DNA from: Mesorhizobium onobrychidis
Lineage (GTDB): Bacteria; Pseudomonadota; Alphaproteobacteria; Rhizobiales; Rhizobiaceae
Length of the DNA stretch: 64,000 nt
Assembly: GCF_024707545.1 (NCBI RefSeq)
Contig: NZ_CP062229.1
Location: 4,755,501 to 4,819,500 of the forward strand
Reading direction: 5' to 3'
In this document: one piece after another, positions 48,975-58,487 of the stretch
Layout of the letters: the number at the start of each line of letters is the position of its first letter
Position numbering within the stretch: the stretch's first letter is position 1
Notes under the pieces: generated by a model
What the model saw: the letters and a program-made list of their open reading frames with translations, nothing else
Told to the model about the DNA's origin: nothing
The model's database searches: none
Made by a program: the position numbers and the translations under genes

Positions 48975-50639
48975 ATGAAAGTCAGCCTTTACAACCAATT
49001 TATGCGCGCGGGAGCCACTCGCCGCGATGTCCTCAAGGGCGCGGCCAGCATGGCCGCGATCGCCGCGGCATCCGGCGCCGGGCTTGGCGCACTGACGCGC
49101 CCTGCTTCCGCCGCAAGCGAGCTGCGTGCGCAGATCCTGCAGATCCCCGGTGTCGGCAAGGGCCAGCCGACCGATGCCGACTTCCAGCAGGTCGGCGAGC
49201 TTTGCCTGGAGGCGACCAAGGCCAGCGTCAAGGAAGGCGAATTCGCCGGTGTCCAGCTCACCTTCATGGGGCTCAACAACCAGAACCTGCATAATGTGCT
49301 GTTTCGCGGCTTCCTGAAGCCGTGGGAGACCTATACCGGCGCCAAGATCAACTGGATCGACCTGGCGCAGGCGGACTACAACGCCCGCCTGCAGCAGTCG
49401 ATCGCCACCGGCACCGTCGATTTCGACATCATCGAGATGGGCGCGCCGTTCGAAGGCGACGTCTGCGGCAAGGGCCTGACCTCCGAAATGCCGGACTGGG
49501 TCAAGGACCAGATCGACATGAAGGACGTCGTGGCCTATCTGCAGCCACCGGTCGGCACCTGGGACGGCAAGCAGTACCGCGTGACCGTCGACGGCGACGC
49601 GCACAACTTCAACTACCGCACCGACGTGTTTGCCGATGCCGACCTCGCCAAGGCGTGGAAGGACGGCGGCGGCGGCGGTGAATGGGGCGTGCCGAAGACC
49701 TGGCAGCAGGTGCAGGCGGTGACCAAGTTCCTCAAGGGCAAACAGTTCCAGGGCCAGGACGTCTTCGGCTATCTCGACGCGCCCAAGGCGTGGGGCGGCT
49801 TCGGCTTCTACTTCCTCGGCAGCCGCGCCAGCGCCTATGCCAAGCATCCCGACGACAAGGCCTGGCTGTTCGATGCCGATACGATGAAGCCGCGCATCAA
49901 CAATCCAGCCTGGGTGCGGGCGATCCAGGACGTGATCGACGCGCTGCCTTCCGAGCCTGCCGATCAGATCAACGCCGACCCGAACACCACCGCCTTCCAG
50001 CAGTTCCTGGCCGGCACCGGTTCGATGGTCACCTGGTGGGGCGACGTCGGCTCCAACGTCAAGACCAACGACAGTTCTGTCGTCGGCGACGTCACCGGCT
50101 TCTCGATCCTGCCGGGCTCGGATGACGTCTACAATTCCAAGACCGGCCAGTGGGACAAGCTGGCCAGCGGCCCGAACCATGCGCCGAACTGCGCCTATCT
50201 CGGCTGGGGCGTCTACGTCATGGCTCGTGTCGATTCGGATGAAAAGAAGAAGAAGGCGGCCTGGTCTGCCGCCGCCCATCTCGGCGGCAAGGACCTGTCG
50301 CTCTGGTGCGCGGCATATCCGTCCGGCTTCCAGCCCTACCGCAACTCGCATTTCGACGTTCCAGAATGGGTGGCGGCCGGTTACGACGAGGCGTTCATCA
50401 CCTCGTATCTGAAGTCGGAGGCCGACAGCTACAATCATCCGAACGCCGCAATCGAGCCACGCATCCCCGGCATCTTCCAGTATTACAGCGCCGCCGAGGA
50501 CATCCTGGCCAACACATTCGCCGGCAAGATGACGGCGCAGGAAGGCGCCGACGCCATCGCAGCCGCCTGGGAGAAGCTGACCGACCAGATCGGCCGCGAA
50601 AACCAGATCAAGCTCTACAAGGCCTCGCTTGGCATGTAG
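48975..50639 (+). CDS. Sugar ABC transporter substrate-binding protein, Tat-exported
   Basis: 554 residues, longer than the usual 400-450 for this class. The N terminus carries a twin-arginine motif (ATRRDVLKGAAS) and hydrophobic stretch ending in RPASA, so it is probably exported folded by Tat. Body is of the extracellular solute-binding family 1 type (VQLTFMGLNNQNLHNVLFRG, MVTWWGDVGSNVK, WCAAYPSGFQPYRNSHFD). Precedes two permease genes. GGGAGG lies upstream of ATG 48975. Substrate not assigned. Confidence 0.88.
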   Translation: MKVSLYNQFMRAGATRRDVLKGAASMAAIAAASGAGLGALTRPASAASELRAQILQIPGVGKGQPTDADFQQVGELCLEATKASVKEGEFAGVQLTFMGLNNQNLHNVLFRGFLKPWETYTGAKINWIDLAQADYNARLQQSIATGTVDFDIIEMGAPFEGDVCGKGLTSEMPDWVKDQIDMKDVVAYLQPPVGTWDGKQYRVTVDGDAHNFNYRTDVFADADLAKAWKDGGGGGEWGVPKTWQQVQAVTKFLKGKQFQGQDVFGYLDAPKAWGGFGFYFLGSRASAYAKHPDDKAWLFDADTMKPRINNPAWVRAIQDVIDALPSEPADQINADPNTTAFQQFLAGTGSMVTWWGDVGSNVKTNDSSVVGDVTGFSILPGSDDVYNSKTGQWDKLASGPNHAPNCAYLGWGVYVMARVDSDEKKKKAAWSAAAHLGGKDLSLWCAAYPSGFQPYRNSHFDVPEWVAAGYDEAFITSYLKSEADSYNHPNAAIEPRIPGIFQYYSAAEDILANTFAGKMTAQEGADAIAAAWEKLTDQIGRENQIKLYKASLGM

Positions 50640-50709
50640 GCTGAGATTCTAGGAACCGTGGTCCGGCGACGCAAAGCCGCCGGACCGCAGCTTGACCGGC
50701 CAGCCGGTC

Positions 50710-51861
50710 ATGAAAGCTTTCAGTGAACGGACGAGACGCGTGGCTGACCAGACTTTGCCCACCAATGCGTGGCCGGCAGACGCCGCTCCATCCGATCTGA
50801 TATCGCCGGGCCGTAAGCGGCTCGGCCGGGCGTTGATGGCCGCTGCGACGCTCGGCCTGCTGGCGGTGATCGCAGTTCAGATCCTCTACAAGACAGAGGT
50901 CAACACGATCGGCTTCGAGACCTGGCGGCCGGTCGTTTATGCCTATGTGCTGTGGGGTATAGCACTCGGCATCGGCCAGGTGCTGACGCGCGGCGAAGAC
51001 GGCCAGCGCGCGCTGTTCCTGCTGCCGGCGCTGCTATTCACCATCGCGATGGTGATCTTCCCGACGCTGTTCGGCTTCTACATCGCGCTGACCGACTGGA
51101 ACCTCAGTTCCTTCTCTGGCCGGAAGTTCAACGGGCTCGACAATTTCTGGCAGATGCTGGCCGACCCCTACTACCGCAACGCGCTGTTCAACATGGTGCT
51201 CTATGTGCTTGCGGTGCTGGTCGAATATGTCATCGCCTTTGGCCTCGCCCTGTTGCTCAACGCACAGATCAAGGCGCGCAAATTCTTCCGTGTCGTCTTC
51301 CTCATGCCGTTGATGCTGTCGCCGGTCGCGGTGTCGTGGATGATCGGCAAGTCGCTGATGGAATACCGGTTCGGGCCTGCCGCGGCGCTGGCGCGCCAGC
51401 TCGGCTGGGAAAATCCCGCCTTCTTTTCAAACCCGATCACCGCCCGCATCTCGATCATGGTGCTGGATGCCTGGACGTTCATCCCGTTCATGATGATCAT
51501 GCTGCTCGCCGGCCTTCAGGCGATGTCACGCGAGGTTCTTGAGGCGGCCAGGGTAGACGGCGCCAATGCCTGGCAGACCTTCTGGCAGGTCACCTTCCCG
51601 CTGATGCTGCCGGTGTCGGTGACGGCGATCATCCTGCGCATCATCTTCAAATTGAAGCTTGCCGACATCATCATCACCGTTACCTCGGGCGGCCCGGGCG
51701 GTGCAACCGATTCCGTGTCGAGCTTCATCTACCGCGAGTATCGCGACCGCTCGAATGTCGGCTACGGCACCATGCTGGCGATGGCCTACCTCATCATCAT
51801 CATCGTGTTCGTGACGTGGCTGTTGAAATTCGCCAACCGCTTCGTGCGCAACGTCAACTGA
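50710..51861 (+). CDS. Sugar ABC transporter permease (CUT1, MalF-like)
   Basis: About 383 residues. Several transmembrane helices with an N-terminal hydrophobic pair (LMAAATLGLLAVIAVQILY). The EAA loop is clear: EAARVDGANAWQTFWQVTFPLM. First of two permeases; forms a heterodimer with the next gene product. Start is ATG 50710; TTG 50692 and GTG 50740 are alternatives, none with a strong ribosome-binding site. Confidence 0.9.
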   Translation: MKAFSERTRRVADQTLPTNAWPADAAPSDLISPGRKRLGRALMAAATLGLLAVIAVQILYKTEVNTIGFETWRPVVYAYVLWGIALGIGQVLTRGEDGQRALFLLPALLFTIAMVIFPTLFGFYIALTDWNLSSFSGRKFNGLDNFWQMLADPYYRNALFNMVLYVLAVLVEYVIAFGLALLLNAQIKARKFFRVVFLMPLMLSPVAVSWMIGKSLMEYRFGPAAALARQLGWENPAFFSNPITARISIMVLDAWTFIPFMMIMLLAGLQAMSREVLEAARVDGANAWQTFWQVTFPLMLPVSVTAIILRIIFKLKLADIIITVTSGGPGGATDSVSSFIYREYRDRSNVGYGTMLAMAYLIIIIVFVTWLLKFANRFVRNVN

Positions 51862-51874
51862 TAGGGGCGGCGAC

Positions 51875-52792
51875 ATGAGCGTTCAGACCACCGACTATGC
51901 CGCTTCCGAAATCCGCTCGCCGGCGAGCTTTTTCGCCAATCGCGTCTTCATCTATGGCGCGCTGGTGTTCTGGGCCTTCATCTGCCTGTTCCCGATCTAC
52001 TGGACGATAACCACCTCGTTCAAAACCGCGGTCGACGTCACCCAGGGCCATCTCATCCCGTTCGTCGACTTTCGGCCGGACTGGAAGGGCTGGCGCTCGC
52101 TCGGCCTGTCGCCGGACTCGATCTTCCGGACCTCGACGGTGCGCGATGAATTCATCAAGCGCTTCATGAACTCGGTCATCACCTCGGTCGGCGCGTCAAG
52201 CCTCGCCATTATCATCGGCAGTCTCGCCGCCTATGGCCTCACCCGCTACCGCTATCACTTCGCCTGGTTCAAGAATGAGGACATCTCCTTCTTCTTCCTG
52301 TCGCAGCTGATCCTGCCGCCGGTCGTGCTCGCCCTGCCCTTTCTCGTGCTGTATCGGGAAGTCGGCATGCTCGACACGCGCATCGGGCTGATCCTGCTCT
52401 ACACGCTGATGGTGCTGCCGATCGTCATCTGGATCATGCGCGACCAGTTCAATTCGATCCCGGTCGAACTGGAGGAAGCAGCCCTCGTCGACGGCCTGTC
52501 GATCTGGGGCGCCTTCTTCCGCATCGTCATGCCGATCGCGCTGCCGGGCATGGTTGCCGCCTTCATCCTGGCGATGGTGCTGTGCTGGAACGAGTATTTC
52601 TTCGCCGCACTGCTGACCTCGACCGATGCCAAGACCATTCCCGTGATGGTGGCGAGCCAGACCGGCTCGCAGGGCATCAACTGGTGGTCGATGGCGGCGC
52701 TGGCCACCGCCGCGATCACGCCGCTTGCCGTCATCGGCATCGCGCTGGAGCGTTATCTGATCATGGGCATGACCGCGGGCGCGGTGAAGTAG
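51875..52792 (+). CDS. Sugar ABC transporter permease (CUT1, MalG-like)
   Basis: 305 residues with about six membrane helices. EAA loop EEAALVDGLSIWGAFFRIVMP is present, and the C terminus IGIALERYLIMGMTAGAVK is typical of MalG-type partners. Starts 13 bases after the preceding permease, same operon. Confidence 0.92.
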   Translation: MSVQTTDYAASEIRSPASFFANRVFIYGALVFWAFICLFPIYWTITTSFKTAVDVTQGHLIPFVDFRPDWKGWRSLGLSPDSIFRTSTVRDEFIKRFMNSVITSVGASSLAIIIGSLAAYGLTRYRYHFAWFKNEDISFFFLSQLILPPVVLALPFLVLYREVGMLDTRIGLILLYTLMVLPIVIWIMRDQFNSIPVELEEAALVDGLSIWGAFFRIVMPIALPGMVAAFILAMVLCWNEYFFAALLTSTDAKTIPVMVASQTGSQGINWWSMAALATAAITPLAVIGIALERYLIMGMTAGAVK

Positions 52793-52809
52793 CGCCTCCT
52801 TCTTCCCTT

Positions 52810-52989
52810 TTCCCCTTGTGGGAGAAGGTGGATCGGCGCGTAGCGCCGAGACGGTTGAGGGGTGCTGGACGGAGCGCTGTTGGTGCCAAGCTGGAACACC
52901 CCTCATCCGACCGAGCGGAGCCTGTCCTCGGGCTTGCCGGAGGCAAGACCCGTGGGCTCGGCCACCTTCTCCCACAAGGGGAGAAGGCA
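52810..52989. repeat. Long palindromic intergenic repeat, second copy of the sufD-sufS type
   Basis: Left part TTCCCCTTGTGGGAGAAGGT with GGTTGAGGGGTG; right part CACCCCTCATCCGACCGAGC ending CACCTTCTCCCACAAGGGGAG (arms inverted). Same unit as 10820-10944. Lies in the convergent gap between the permease and the creatininase-like gene. Confidence 0.82.
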
Positions 52990-52997
52990 GAGCCACG

Positions 52998-53741
52998 CTA
53001 GGCCGACAATATCGCCCGCAGGTGATCGAGGATCATCGCGACGCCCTTTTGCCCCAGTTCCATCGAAGCCTCAGGGGCGGTCGCCGTGTACCATCCCGTA
53101 TTGTCGGCGAAGTGGCCGGCGTCCACCGCTTCCGGGCACAGCGCCAGCATCAGCGACGTCTCGCCGACGCCGGCATGATCGAAGGGATACTGGCCGTCCG
53201 TCACCGTCGGCATCAGCGGATGCACCTGCACCCAGTTGAAGAAATTGGCGCCTTCGGCGTGTTCGGCATAATAGCCTGCCATCGCCTCGGAGCCCCACCA
53301 GCCCTCGCCGCGCTCCTTCTCCAGAAAACGGAAGATCGCCTGGCGGCCGGCGGTCTTGAAGGCGAGATCGGTCGGCATACCGGCGGCAAAATTCTCGGTC
53401 TGGTGGTGGATGATGGCGTGGATGTTGCGAAAACCGATGCGCAATAGGCTGTAGAACAGTTCCTCCGCGAACGGTGCCAGCGCCCTGCCGCCGACCTGAA
53501 CCGAGCCATTGCCCTCCGGCGGCGCCACCGCGTAGCTCGCCGCGCCATAGTAGAAGGCTGGCAGGATGACGATGTCGGCTTCCTTTTCGAACAGCTCCAG
53601 CATCTTGACCACCGCCAGCGTATCCATGCCGACGGCCATGTGCTCACCGTGGTATTCGAGCACGCCGAGCGGGAGCGCGACCGGCCAGTTCTCGGCGATC
53701 GCAGCGCGGATCTGGTGCGGCAGCATCAGCTCGTAGCGCAT
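52998..53741 (-). CDS. Creatininase-family amidohydrolase
   Basis: 247 residues. Creatinine amidohydrolase fold: VALPLGVLEYHGEHMAVGMDT with metal-ligand Glu, His and Asp, YYGAASYAVAPPEGNGSV, a His pair in IHAIIHHQTENFAAG and a late Glu in DHAGVGETSLML. The family includes creatininase, MftE peptidases and enzymes opening lactam/lactone-like rings. Here in a sugar cluster, so a lactonase-like role is possible but unproven. ATG 53741 chosen. Confidence 0.83.
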   Translation of the reverse strand: MRYELMLPHQIRAAIAENWPVALPLGVLEYHGEHMAVGMDTLAVVKMLELFEKEADIVILPAFYYGAASYAVAPPEGNGSVQVGGRALAPFAEELFYSLLRIGFRNIHAIIHHQTENFAAGMPTDLAFKTAGRQAIFRFLEKERGEGWWGSEAMAGYYAEHAEGANFFNWVQVHPLMPTVTDGQYPFDHAGVGETSLMLALCPEAVDAGHFADNTGWYTATAPEASMELGQKGVAMILDHLRAILSA

Positions 53742-54042
53742 GACGCCTACTCCATGTTGGTGTGGCGGGCTGCGTCGATACGGCTTTCGCCGATCCGAGC
53801 CAGCACAGTGCCAAGCTCGTCGAGCCCAATTCTGAACAGATCTGTGCCGGCATTGGTCACGATGGTTCCACCAATTTCCCGGAACCCGAAACTTGCCTGA
53901 ATGTTTGGGCCATTTTTTCCCGAACAGCTTGTTTTTGCTCATGCTATCACCGTGAAAGTTCGTGTCCAACGGCTCGGAGTGCTTTTGCAGCGCCCCAGGT
54001 GATAGTGTCGTGGCAATTGCGTACGTGAGGAAACAACAGGAC

Positions 54043-55065
54043 ATGAAGACACGGCATTTCGACCGCATCGGCAATGGCGGCATCAGTTTCACTGAACTCG
54101 GCTTCGGCACGGCGCCGCTCGGAAACCTCTATCGCGCCGTCTCCGACGAGGATGCCAACGCCACCCTGGAGACCGCCTGGCGGGTCGGCTGCCGCTACTA
54201 CGACACCGCGCCGCTCTACGGGCTTGGCCTGTCGGAAACGCGGCTCAATCCGTTCCTGCGCTCGAAAAAGCGCGACGACTACGTGCTGTCGAGCAAGGTC
54301 GGCCGCATCATGCGCGCCTGCCCGCCGGACCAACGCACCGGCATCGGCAAGTTCTTCGACACGCCGTCGCGCCGCGAGGTCTACGACTACAGCTATGACG
54401 GCGTCATGCGCTCCTTCGAAGCCTCGCTCGAGCGCCTCGGCGTCGACCGCATCGACATCCTTTTCGTGCATGACGTCGACATCTTCACGCACGGCAGCAA
54501 GGAGGCCTCGGACCAACGCATCGAGGAGTTCATGCGCTCGGGCTATTACGGGCTGCTGGCCTTGCGTGATCAGGGCGTCATCAAGGCGTTCGGCGGCGGC
54601 ATCAACGAATGGCAGGTTGCCGAGACACTTGCCGAGCGTGGCGACTTCGACCTTTTCCTGCTTGCCGGGCGCTATACGCTGCTGGAGCAGGAGGCACTGC
54701 AATCCTTCCTGCCGCTATGCCAGAAGCGCGGCATAGGCATCGTTCTCGGCGGGCCGTATAATTCGGGCATCCTGGCAACCGGACCGAAGCCCGGCGCCCA
54801 TTACAATTATTCCGAGGCGCCGCAGGACATCCTCGACCGCGTCGCGCGCATCGAGGCCATCTGCAAACGCCACGGCGTACGCCTGATCGAGGCGGCACTG
54901 CAATTTCCGCTGCTGCACCCTTCGGTCGTGTCGGTGATCCCCGGCGGCCAGCGGCCGAGCGAGGTCGAAAGCAACCGGTCGCTGCTCGACGCGAAACTGC
55001 CATCAGCACTCTGGGCCGATCTCAAAAAGGAAGGGCTGATGCGCGCGGATGCGCCGACGGCATAG
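54043..55065 (+). CDS. Aldo/keto reductase (L-fucose/D-threo-aldose 1-dehydrogenase or pyridoxal dehydrogenase-like)
   Basis: 340 residues. AKR barrel with ISFTELGFGTAPLGNL start, catalytic Asp/Tyr in YYDTAPLYGLGLSE, DRIDILFVHDVD with the HxD active-site strand, and C-terminal VSVIPGGQRPSEVESN NADP-site segment. Subfamily resembles D-threo-aldose 1-dehydrogenase and rhizobial pyridoxal 4-dehydrogenase. With the mutarotase and transporter nearby, oxidation of an aldose at C1 is the likeliest role. ATG 54043 preferred to upstream in-frame starts. Confidence 0.85.
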   Translation: MKTRHFDRIGNGGISFTELGFGTAPLGNLYRAVSDEDANATLETAWRVGCRYYDTAPLYGLGLSETRLNPFLRSKKRDDYVLSSKVGRIMRACPPDQRTGIGKFFDTPSRREVYDYSYDGVMRSFEASLERLGVDRIDILFVHDVDIFTHGSKEASDQRIEEFMRSGYYGLLALRDQGVIKAFGGGINEWQVAETLAERGDFDLFLLAGRYTLLEQEALQSFLPLCQKRGIGIVLGGPYNSGILATGPKPGAHYNYSEAPQDILDRVARIEAICKRHGVRLIEAALQFPLLHPSVVSVIPGGQRPSEVESNRSLLDAKLPSALWADLKKEGLMRADAPTA

Positions 55066-55121
55066 AGCCGTCAACTGTCAACTATTCTAGACAATATGAG
55101 CCCACCAAAGTGGGTGCAAAA

Positions 55122-55147
55122 GAAAAGCCGGGCATGCCCGGCTTTTC
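55122..55147. terminator. Bidirectional terminator between the AKR and HU genes
   Basis: Perfect palindrome with arms GAAAAGCCGGGC and GCCCGGCTTTTC around AT. A/T runs on both sides fit termination of both converging genes. Confidence 0.85.
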
Positions 55148-55175
55148 TGATCTCTGAAAAGGGTAAGAAGGCCGC

Positions 55176-55448
55176 TTAGTTGACTGCGTCCTTGAGGCCC
55201 TTGCCGGCCGAAAACTTCGGCACGGTGCGCGCCGGAATCTGCACTTCCGCGCCGGTCTGCGGATTGCGGCCGGTCGAGGCAGCGCGTTTTGACACTGTGA
55301 AATTTCCGAAGCCGACAAGCCGGACATCGCCGCCCTTCTTCAGTTCGCCGGTGATGACGGAGAACACCGCATCGACCGCCGACTGCGCGTCACCCTTCGA
55401 AATACTCGCGGCATCGGCGACAGCGGACACCAGTTCGTTCTTGTTCAT
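55176..55448 (-). CDS. hup: DNA-binding protein HU
   Basis: 90 residues. Histone-like dimer that bends and compacts DNA. MNKNELVSAVADAASISKGD start, DVRLVGFGNFTVSKRAA beta-arm base and RNPQTGAEVQIPA arm tip with the intercalating Pro. Length and order (lon then HU) match the standard alphaproteobacterial arrangement. AAGGGAA lies before ATG 55448. Confidence 0.97.
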   Translation of the reverse strand: MNKNELVSAVADAASISKGDAQSAVDAVFSVITGELKKGGDVRLVGFGNFTVSKRAASTGRNPQTGAEVQIPARTVPKFSAGKGLKDAVN

Positions 55449-55554
55449 AAAAATTCCCTTCCATGAGAAACCGGAACGTACGACTCGTCCGGCAGGAAAC
55501 GGACTTTAGAAAGAAGCGCTTCCGCAACCAAGTCGAAAAGCGTCAACAGGGTCG

Positions 55555-55611
55555 AAAAAACCCCGGAATTCCGGGGTTTTTCACATGAAAAGGCCGGGCG
55601 CTAGGCCCGGC
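55555..55611 (-). terminator. Two hairpins between lon and HU
   Basis: First, 55555-55581: AAAAAACCCCGG / CCGGGGTTTTT around AATT, a strong terminator for lon on the minus strand. Second, 55593-55611: GCCGGGC / GCCCGGC with a 5-base loop. A degenerate palindromic element (GTCCGAAAACCGGTTTCGG) follows at 55650-55695. Confidence 0.8.
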
Positions 55612-55746
55612 TCTCTCTTGTGCATTGCAACCTTAGCGGATGCTAATGCACGAGTCCGAAAACCGGTTTCGGTTTTCGCTGGGGATCATGCATAGACTCA
55701 GTAGCGTTAGAGCGTCCTTTGCGCGTCCAATTGGACGCGCGGCGCT

Positions 55747-58158
55747 CTAATGGGCAAGTGACTTGCTGGCGTCGTCTCCGGCATCCACCGCAGCCGGCGC
55801 ATTGACCGGTTCAACCCAATCGATCGGCTCCGGCATACGCACCAGCGCATGGCGCAAGACTTCACCGACCCGGCCGACCGGAACGATCTCCATACCGTTC
55901 TTCACGTTGTCCGGAATCTCCGCCAGATCCTTGGCGTTGTCTTCCGGGATCAGTACCTTCTTGATGCCGCCGCGCAGTGCTGCAAGCAGCTTCTCCTTGA
56001 GCCCGCCGATCGGCAGCACCCTGCCGCGCAGCGTGATCTCGCCGGTCATCGCCACGTCCGCCCTGACCGGGATGCCGGTCAGCACCGAGACGATCGCGGT
56101 CGCCATCGCCACACCCGCCGACGGTCCGTCCTTGGGCGTTGCGCCTTCGGGCACGTGGACGTGGATGTCGCGCTTGTCGAACAGCGGCGGCTCGACGCCG
56201 AAATCGATAGCCCGCGAGCGGACGTAGGAGGCCGCCGCCGAGATCGATTCCTTCATCACGTCGCGCAGATTGCCGGTCACCGTCATGCGGCCCTTGCCGG
56301 GCATCATGACGCCTTCGATCGTCAGCAGCTCGCCACCGACTTCCGTCCAGGCGAGCCCGGTGACGACGCCGACCTGATCGTCGGCCTCGACCTGACCGAA
56401 GCGGAAGCGCGGAACACCGAGGTAATCGGCGAGATTGTCCGCCGTGATGTCGACCGTCTTCTTCTTCGTCTTCAGGATCTCGGTCACCGCCTTGCGGCCG
56501 AGCTTCATCAGCTCGCGCTCCAGGCTCCTGACGCCCGCTTCACGGGTGTAGGTCTGGATGATGCCGCGGATCGCGTCCTCGCCGACGGAGAACTCCTTCG
56601 GCTGCAGCGCATGATCGCGGATCACCTTGGGCATCAGGTGGCGCTTGGCGATCTCGATCTTCTCGTCCTCGGTGTAGCCGGCGATACGGATGATTTCCAT
56701 GCGGTCCATCAAGGGCGCAGGGATGTTCAGCGTGTTCGCCGTCGTCACGAACATCACGCTCGACAGGTCGTATTCGACTTCGAGGTAGTGGTCCATGAAG
56801 GTCGAGTTCTGCTCGGGATCCAGCACCTCAAGCAAGGCCGAGGACGGGTCGCCGCGGAAATCCTGGCCCATCTTGTCGATCTCGTCGAGCAGGAAGAGCG
56901 GGTTGGACTTCTTCGCCTTCTTCATCGACTGGATGACTTTGCCGGGCATCGAGCCGATATAGGTGCGCCGGTGACCGCGGATTTCGGCCTCGTCGCGCAC
57001 GCCGCCCAGCGCCATGCGGATAAACTCGCGGCCGGTCGCCTTGGCGATCGACTTGCCGAGCGAGGTCTTGCCGACGCCGGGAGGTCCGACGAGGCACAGG
57101 ATCGGCCCCTTCAGCTTCTTCTGGCGGCTCTGCACGGCGAGGTATTCGACGATGCGGTCCTTGACCTTGTCGAGGCCGAAATGGTCGGTGTCGAGCACGT
57201 TCTGCGCGAAGGCCAAATCCTGCTTGACCTTGGAGTTCTTGCCCCACGGTATCGACAGGATCCAGTCGAGATAGTTGCGCACGACGGTCGATTCAGCCGA
57301 CATCGGCGACATCGTCCGCAGCTTCTTCAGCTCGGCTTCCGCCTTTTCGCGGGCCTCCTTGGAGAGCTTGGTCTTCTTGATGCGCGCCTCGATCTCGGCG
57401 GCCTCGTCGCGGCCGTCCTCGCCTTCGCCGAGCTCCTTCTGGATCGCCTTCATCTGCTCGTTGAGGTAGTATTCGCGCTGCGTCTTCTCCATCTGGCGCT
57501 TGACGCGTGAGCGGATGCGCTTCTCGACCTGCAGGACGGAGATTTCGGCTTCCATGAAGCCCATCGCCTTTTCCAGCCGCTCCTTGACCGAAAGCGTGGC
57601 CAGCATCTCCTGCTTCTCGGGGATCTTGATGGCAAGATGCGAGGCAACCGTGTCGGCGAGCTTGGAATAGTCGTCGATCTGGCTGGCGGCACCAACCACT
57701 TCGGGCGAGATCTTCTTGTTAAGCTTGACGTAGTTCTCGAAGTCGGTGACGACGGAACGGGCCAGCGCCTCGACCTCGACCTCTTCCTCATCCGGTTCGA
57801 CCAGCGCCGCGGCGTGGGCCTCGTGGAAGTCGGGACGGTCGGTGAACGAAACGATTTTCGCGCGCGAGGCGCCTTCGACCAGCACCTTCACGGTGCCGTC
57901 CGGCAGCTTCAGCAACTGCAGCACATTGGCGAGCGTGCCGATGTCGAAGATCGCATCAGACTCGGGATCGTCATCGGCGGCATTCATCTGGGTCGCAAGC
58001 AGGATCTGCTTTTCCTGACCCATCACCTCCTCCAGCGCCTTGATCGACTTTTCACGCCCGACAAAGAGCGGAACGATCATGTGCGGGAACACCACGATGT
58101 CGCGCAGTGGGAGGACTGCGAAGACGCCGTCGCTGGGAGCCTTGGATACTTTGGCCAT
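55747..58158 (-). CDS. lon: ATP-dependent protease Lon
   Basis: 803 residues. Lon N-terminal substrate-binding domain (about 12-205; [20 protein letters not shown]), AAA+ module with Walker [14 protein letters not shown] and Walker [14 protein letters not shown], and C-terminal protease domain with Ser in [13 protein letters not shown] and Lys in [14 protein letters not shown]. Degrades misfolded and regulatory proteins. ATG 58158 ([10 protein letters not shown]) is preferred, with AAGG 8 bases upstream; the ATG at 58173 has none. Third in the clpP-clpX-lon-HU row. Confidence 0.96.
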   Translation of the reverse strand: MAKVSKAPSDGVFAVLPLRDIVVFPHMIVPLFVGREKSIKALEEVMGQEKQILLATQMNAADDDPESDAIFDIGTLANVLQLLKLPDGTVKVLVEGASRAKIVSFTDRPDFHEAHAAALVEPDEEEVEVEALARSVVTDFENYVKLNKKISPEVVGAASQIDDYSKLADTVASHLAIKIPEKQEMLATLSVKERLEKAMGFMEAEISVLQVEKRIRSRVKRQMEKTQREYYLNEQMKAIQKELGEGEDGRDEAAEIEARIKKTKLSKEAREKAEAELKKLRTMSPMSAESTVVRNYLDWILSIPWGKNSKVKQDLAFAQNVLDTDHFGLDKVKDRIVEYLAVQSRQKKLKGPILCLVGPPGVGKTSLGKSIAKATGREFIRMALGGVRDEAEIRGHRRTYIGSMPGKVIQSMKKAKKSNPLFLLDEIDKMGQDFRGDPSSALLEVLDPEQNSTFMDHYLEVEYDLSSVMFVTTANTLNIPAPLMDRMEIIRIAGYTEDEKIEIAKRHLMPKVIRDHALQPKEFSVGEDAIRGIIQTYTREAGVRSLERELMKLGRKAVTEILKTKKKTVDITADNLADYLGVPRFRFGQVEADDQVGVVTGLAWTEVGGELLTIEGVMMPGKGRMTVTGNLRDVMKESISAAASYVRSRAIDFGVEPPLFDKRDIHVHVPEGATPKDGPSAGVAMATAIVSVLTGIPVRADVAMTGEITLRGRVLPIGGLKEKLLAALRGGIKKVLIPEDNAKDLAEIPDNVKNGMEIVPVGRVGEVLRHALVRMPEPIDWVEPVNAPAAVDAGDDASKSLAH

Positions 58159-58336
58159 TGTCCAACCTTTCATGTCGCGACCGCCAATCGGCCAACCGCG
58201 AATCTCATATTAACGACCGAGGATCGTTCCGCCTACCACCGTTTGTGACGGGAGTTTTACAGCACAGAATTCGGCACCCCGGCCTTCCTCAGTTAGTTGG
58301 AGGCACGGGGGGCAAAGATCAAGGGTCAACACGAAA

Positions 58337-58414
58337 CCGTTCATCCAATCTGTCACAATCCGTTCATCCAATCTGTCACAATCCGTTCATCCAATCTGTC
58401 ACAATCCGTTCATC
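58337..58414. repeat. Tandem repeat of a 23-bp unit between clpX and lon
   Basis: Three exact 23-base units (CCGTTCATCCAATCTGTCACAAT) at 58337-58359, 58360-58382 and 58383-58405, then a partial CCGTTCATC to 58414. It lies 179-256 bases upstream of lon in a gap of 329 bases with no gene. Confidence 0.9.
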
Positions 58415-58426
58415 ACAAGTCGGCCC

Positions 58427-58461
58427 TCCGCAAAACAAAACGGCGCCTCACGGCGCCGTTT
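58427..58461 (-). terminator. Terminator after clpX
   Basis: Perfect stem AAACGGCGCC / GGCGCCGTTT (58438-58461) with a 4-base loop; minus-strand continuation is TTTTGTTTTG. Confidence 0.82.
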
Positions 58462-58487
58462 GAAGAATTCCACTGCAGAGGCTCACG

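Noticed and set aside
55849-57510. 553-residue open frame opposite lon
   Set aside because: Antisense to a clearly real gene; composition (His/Arg/Asp-rich) is that of a shadow frame in high-GC DNA.
58337-58414. Possible CRISPR array
   Set aside because: Repeats are directly adjacent without spacers and no cas genes are nearby; it is a simple tandem repeat.
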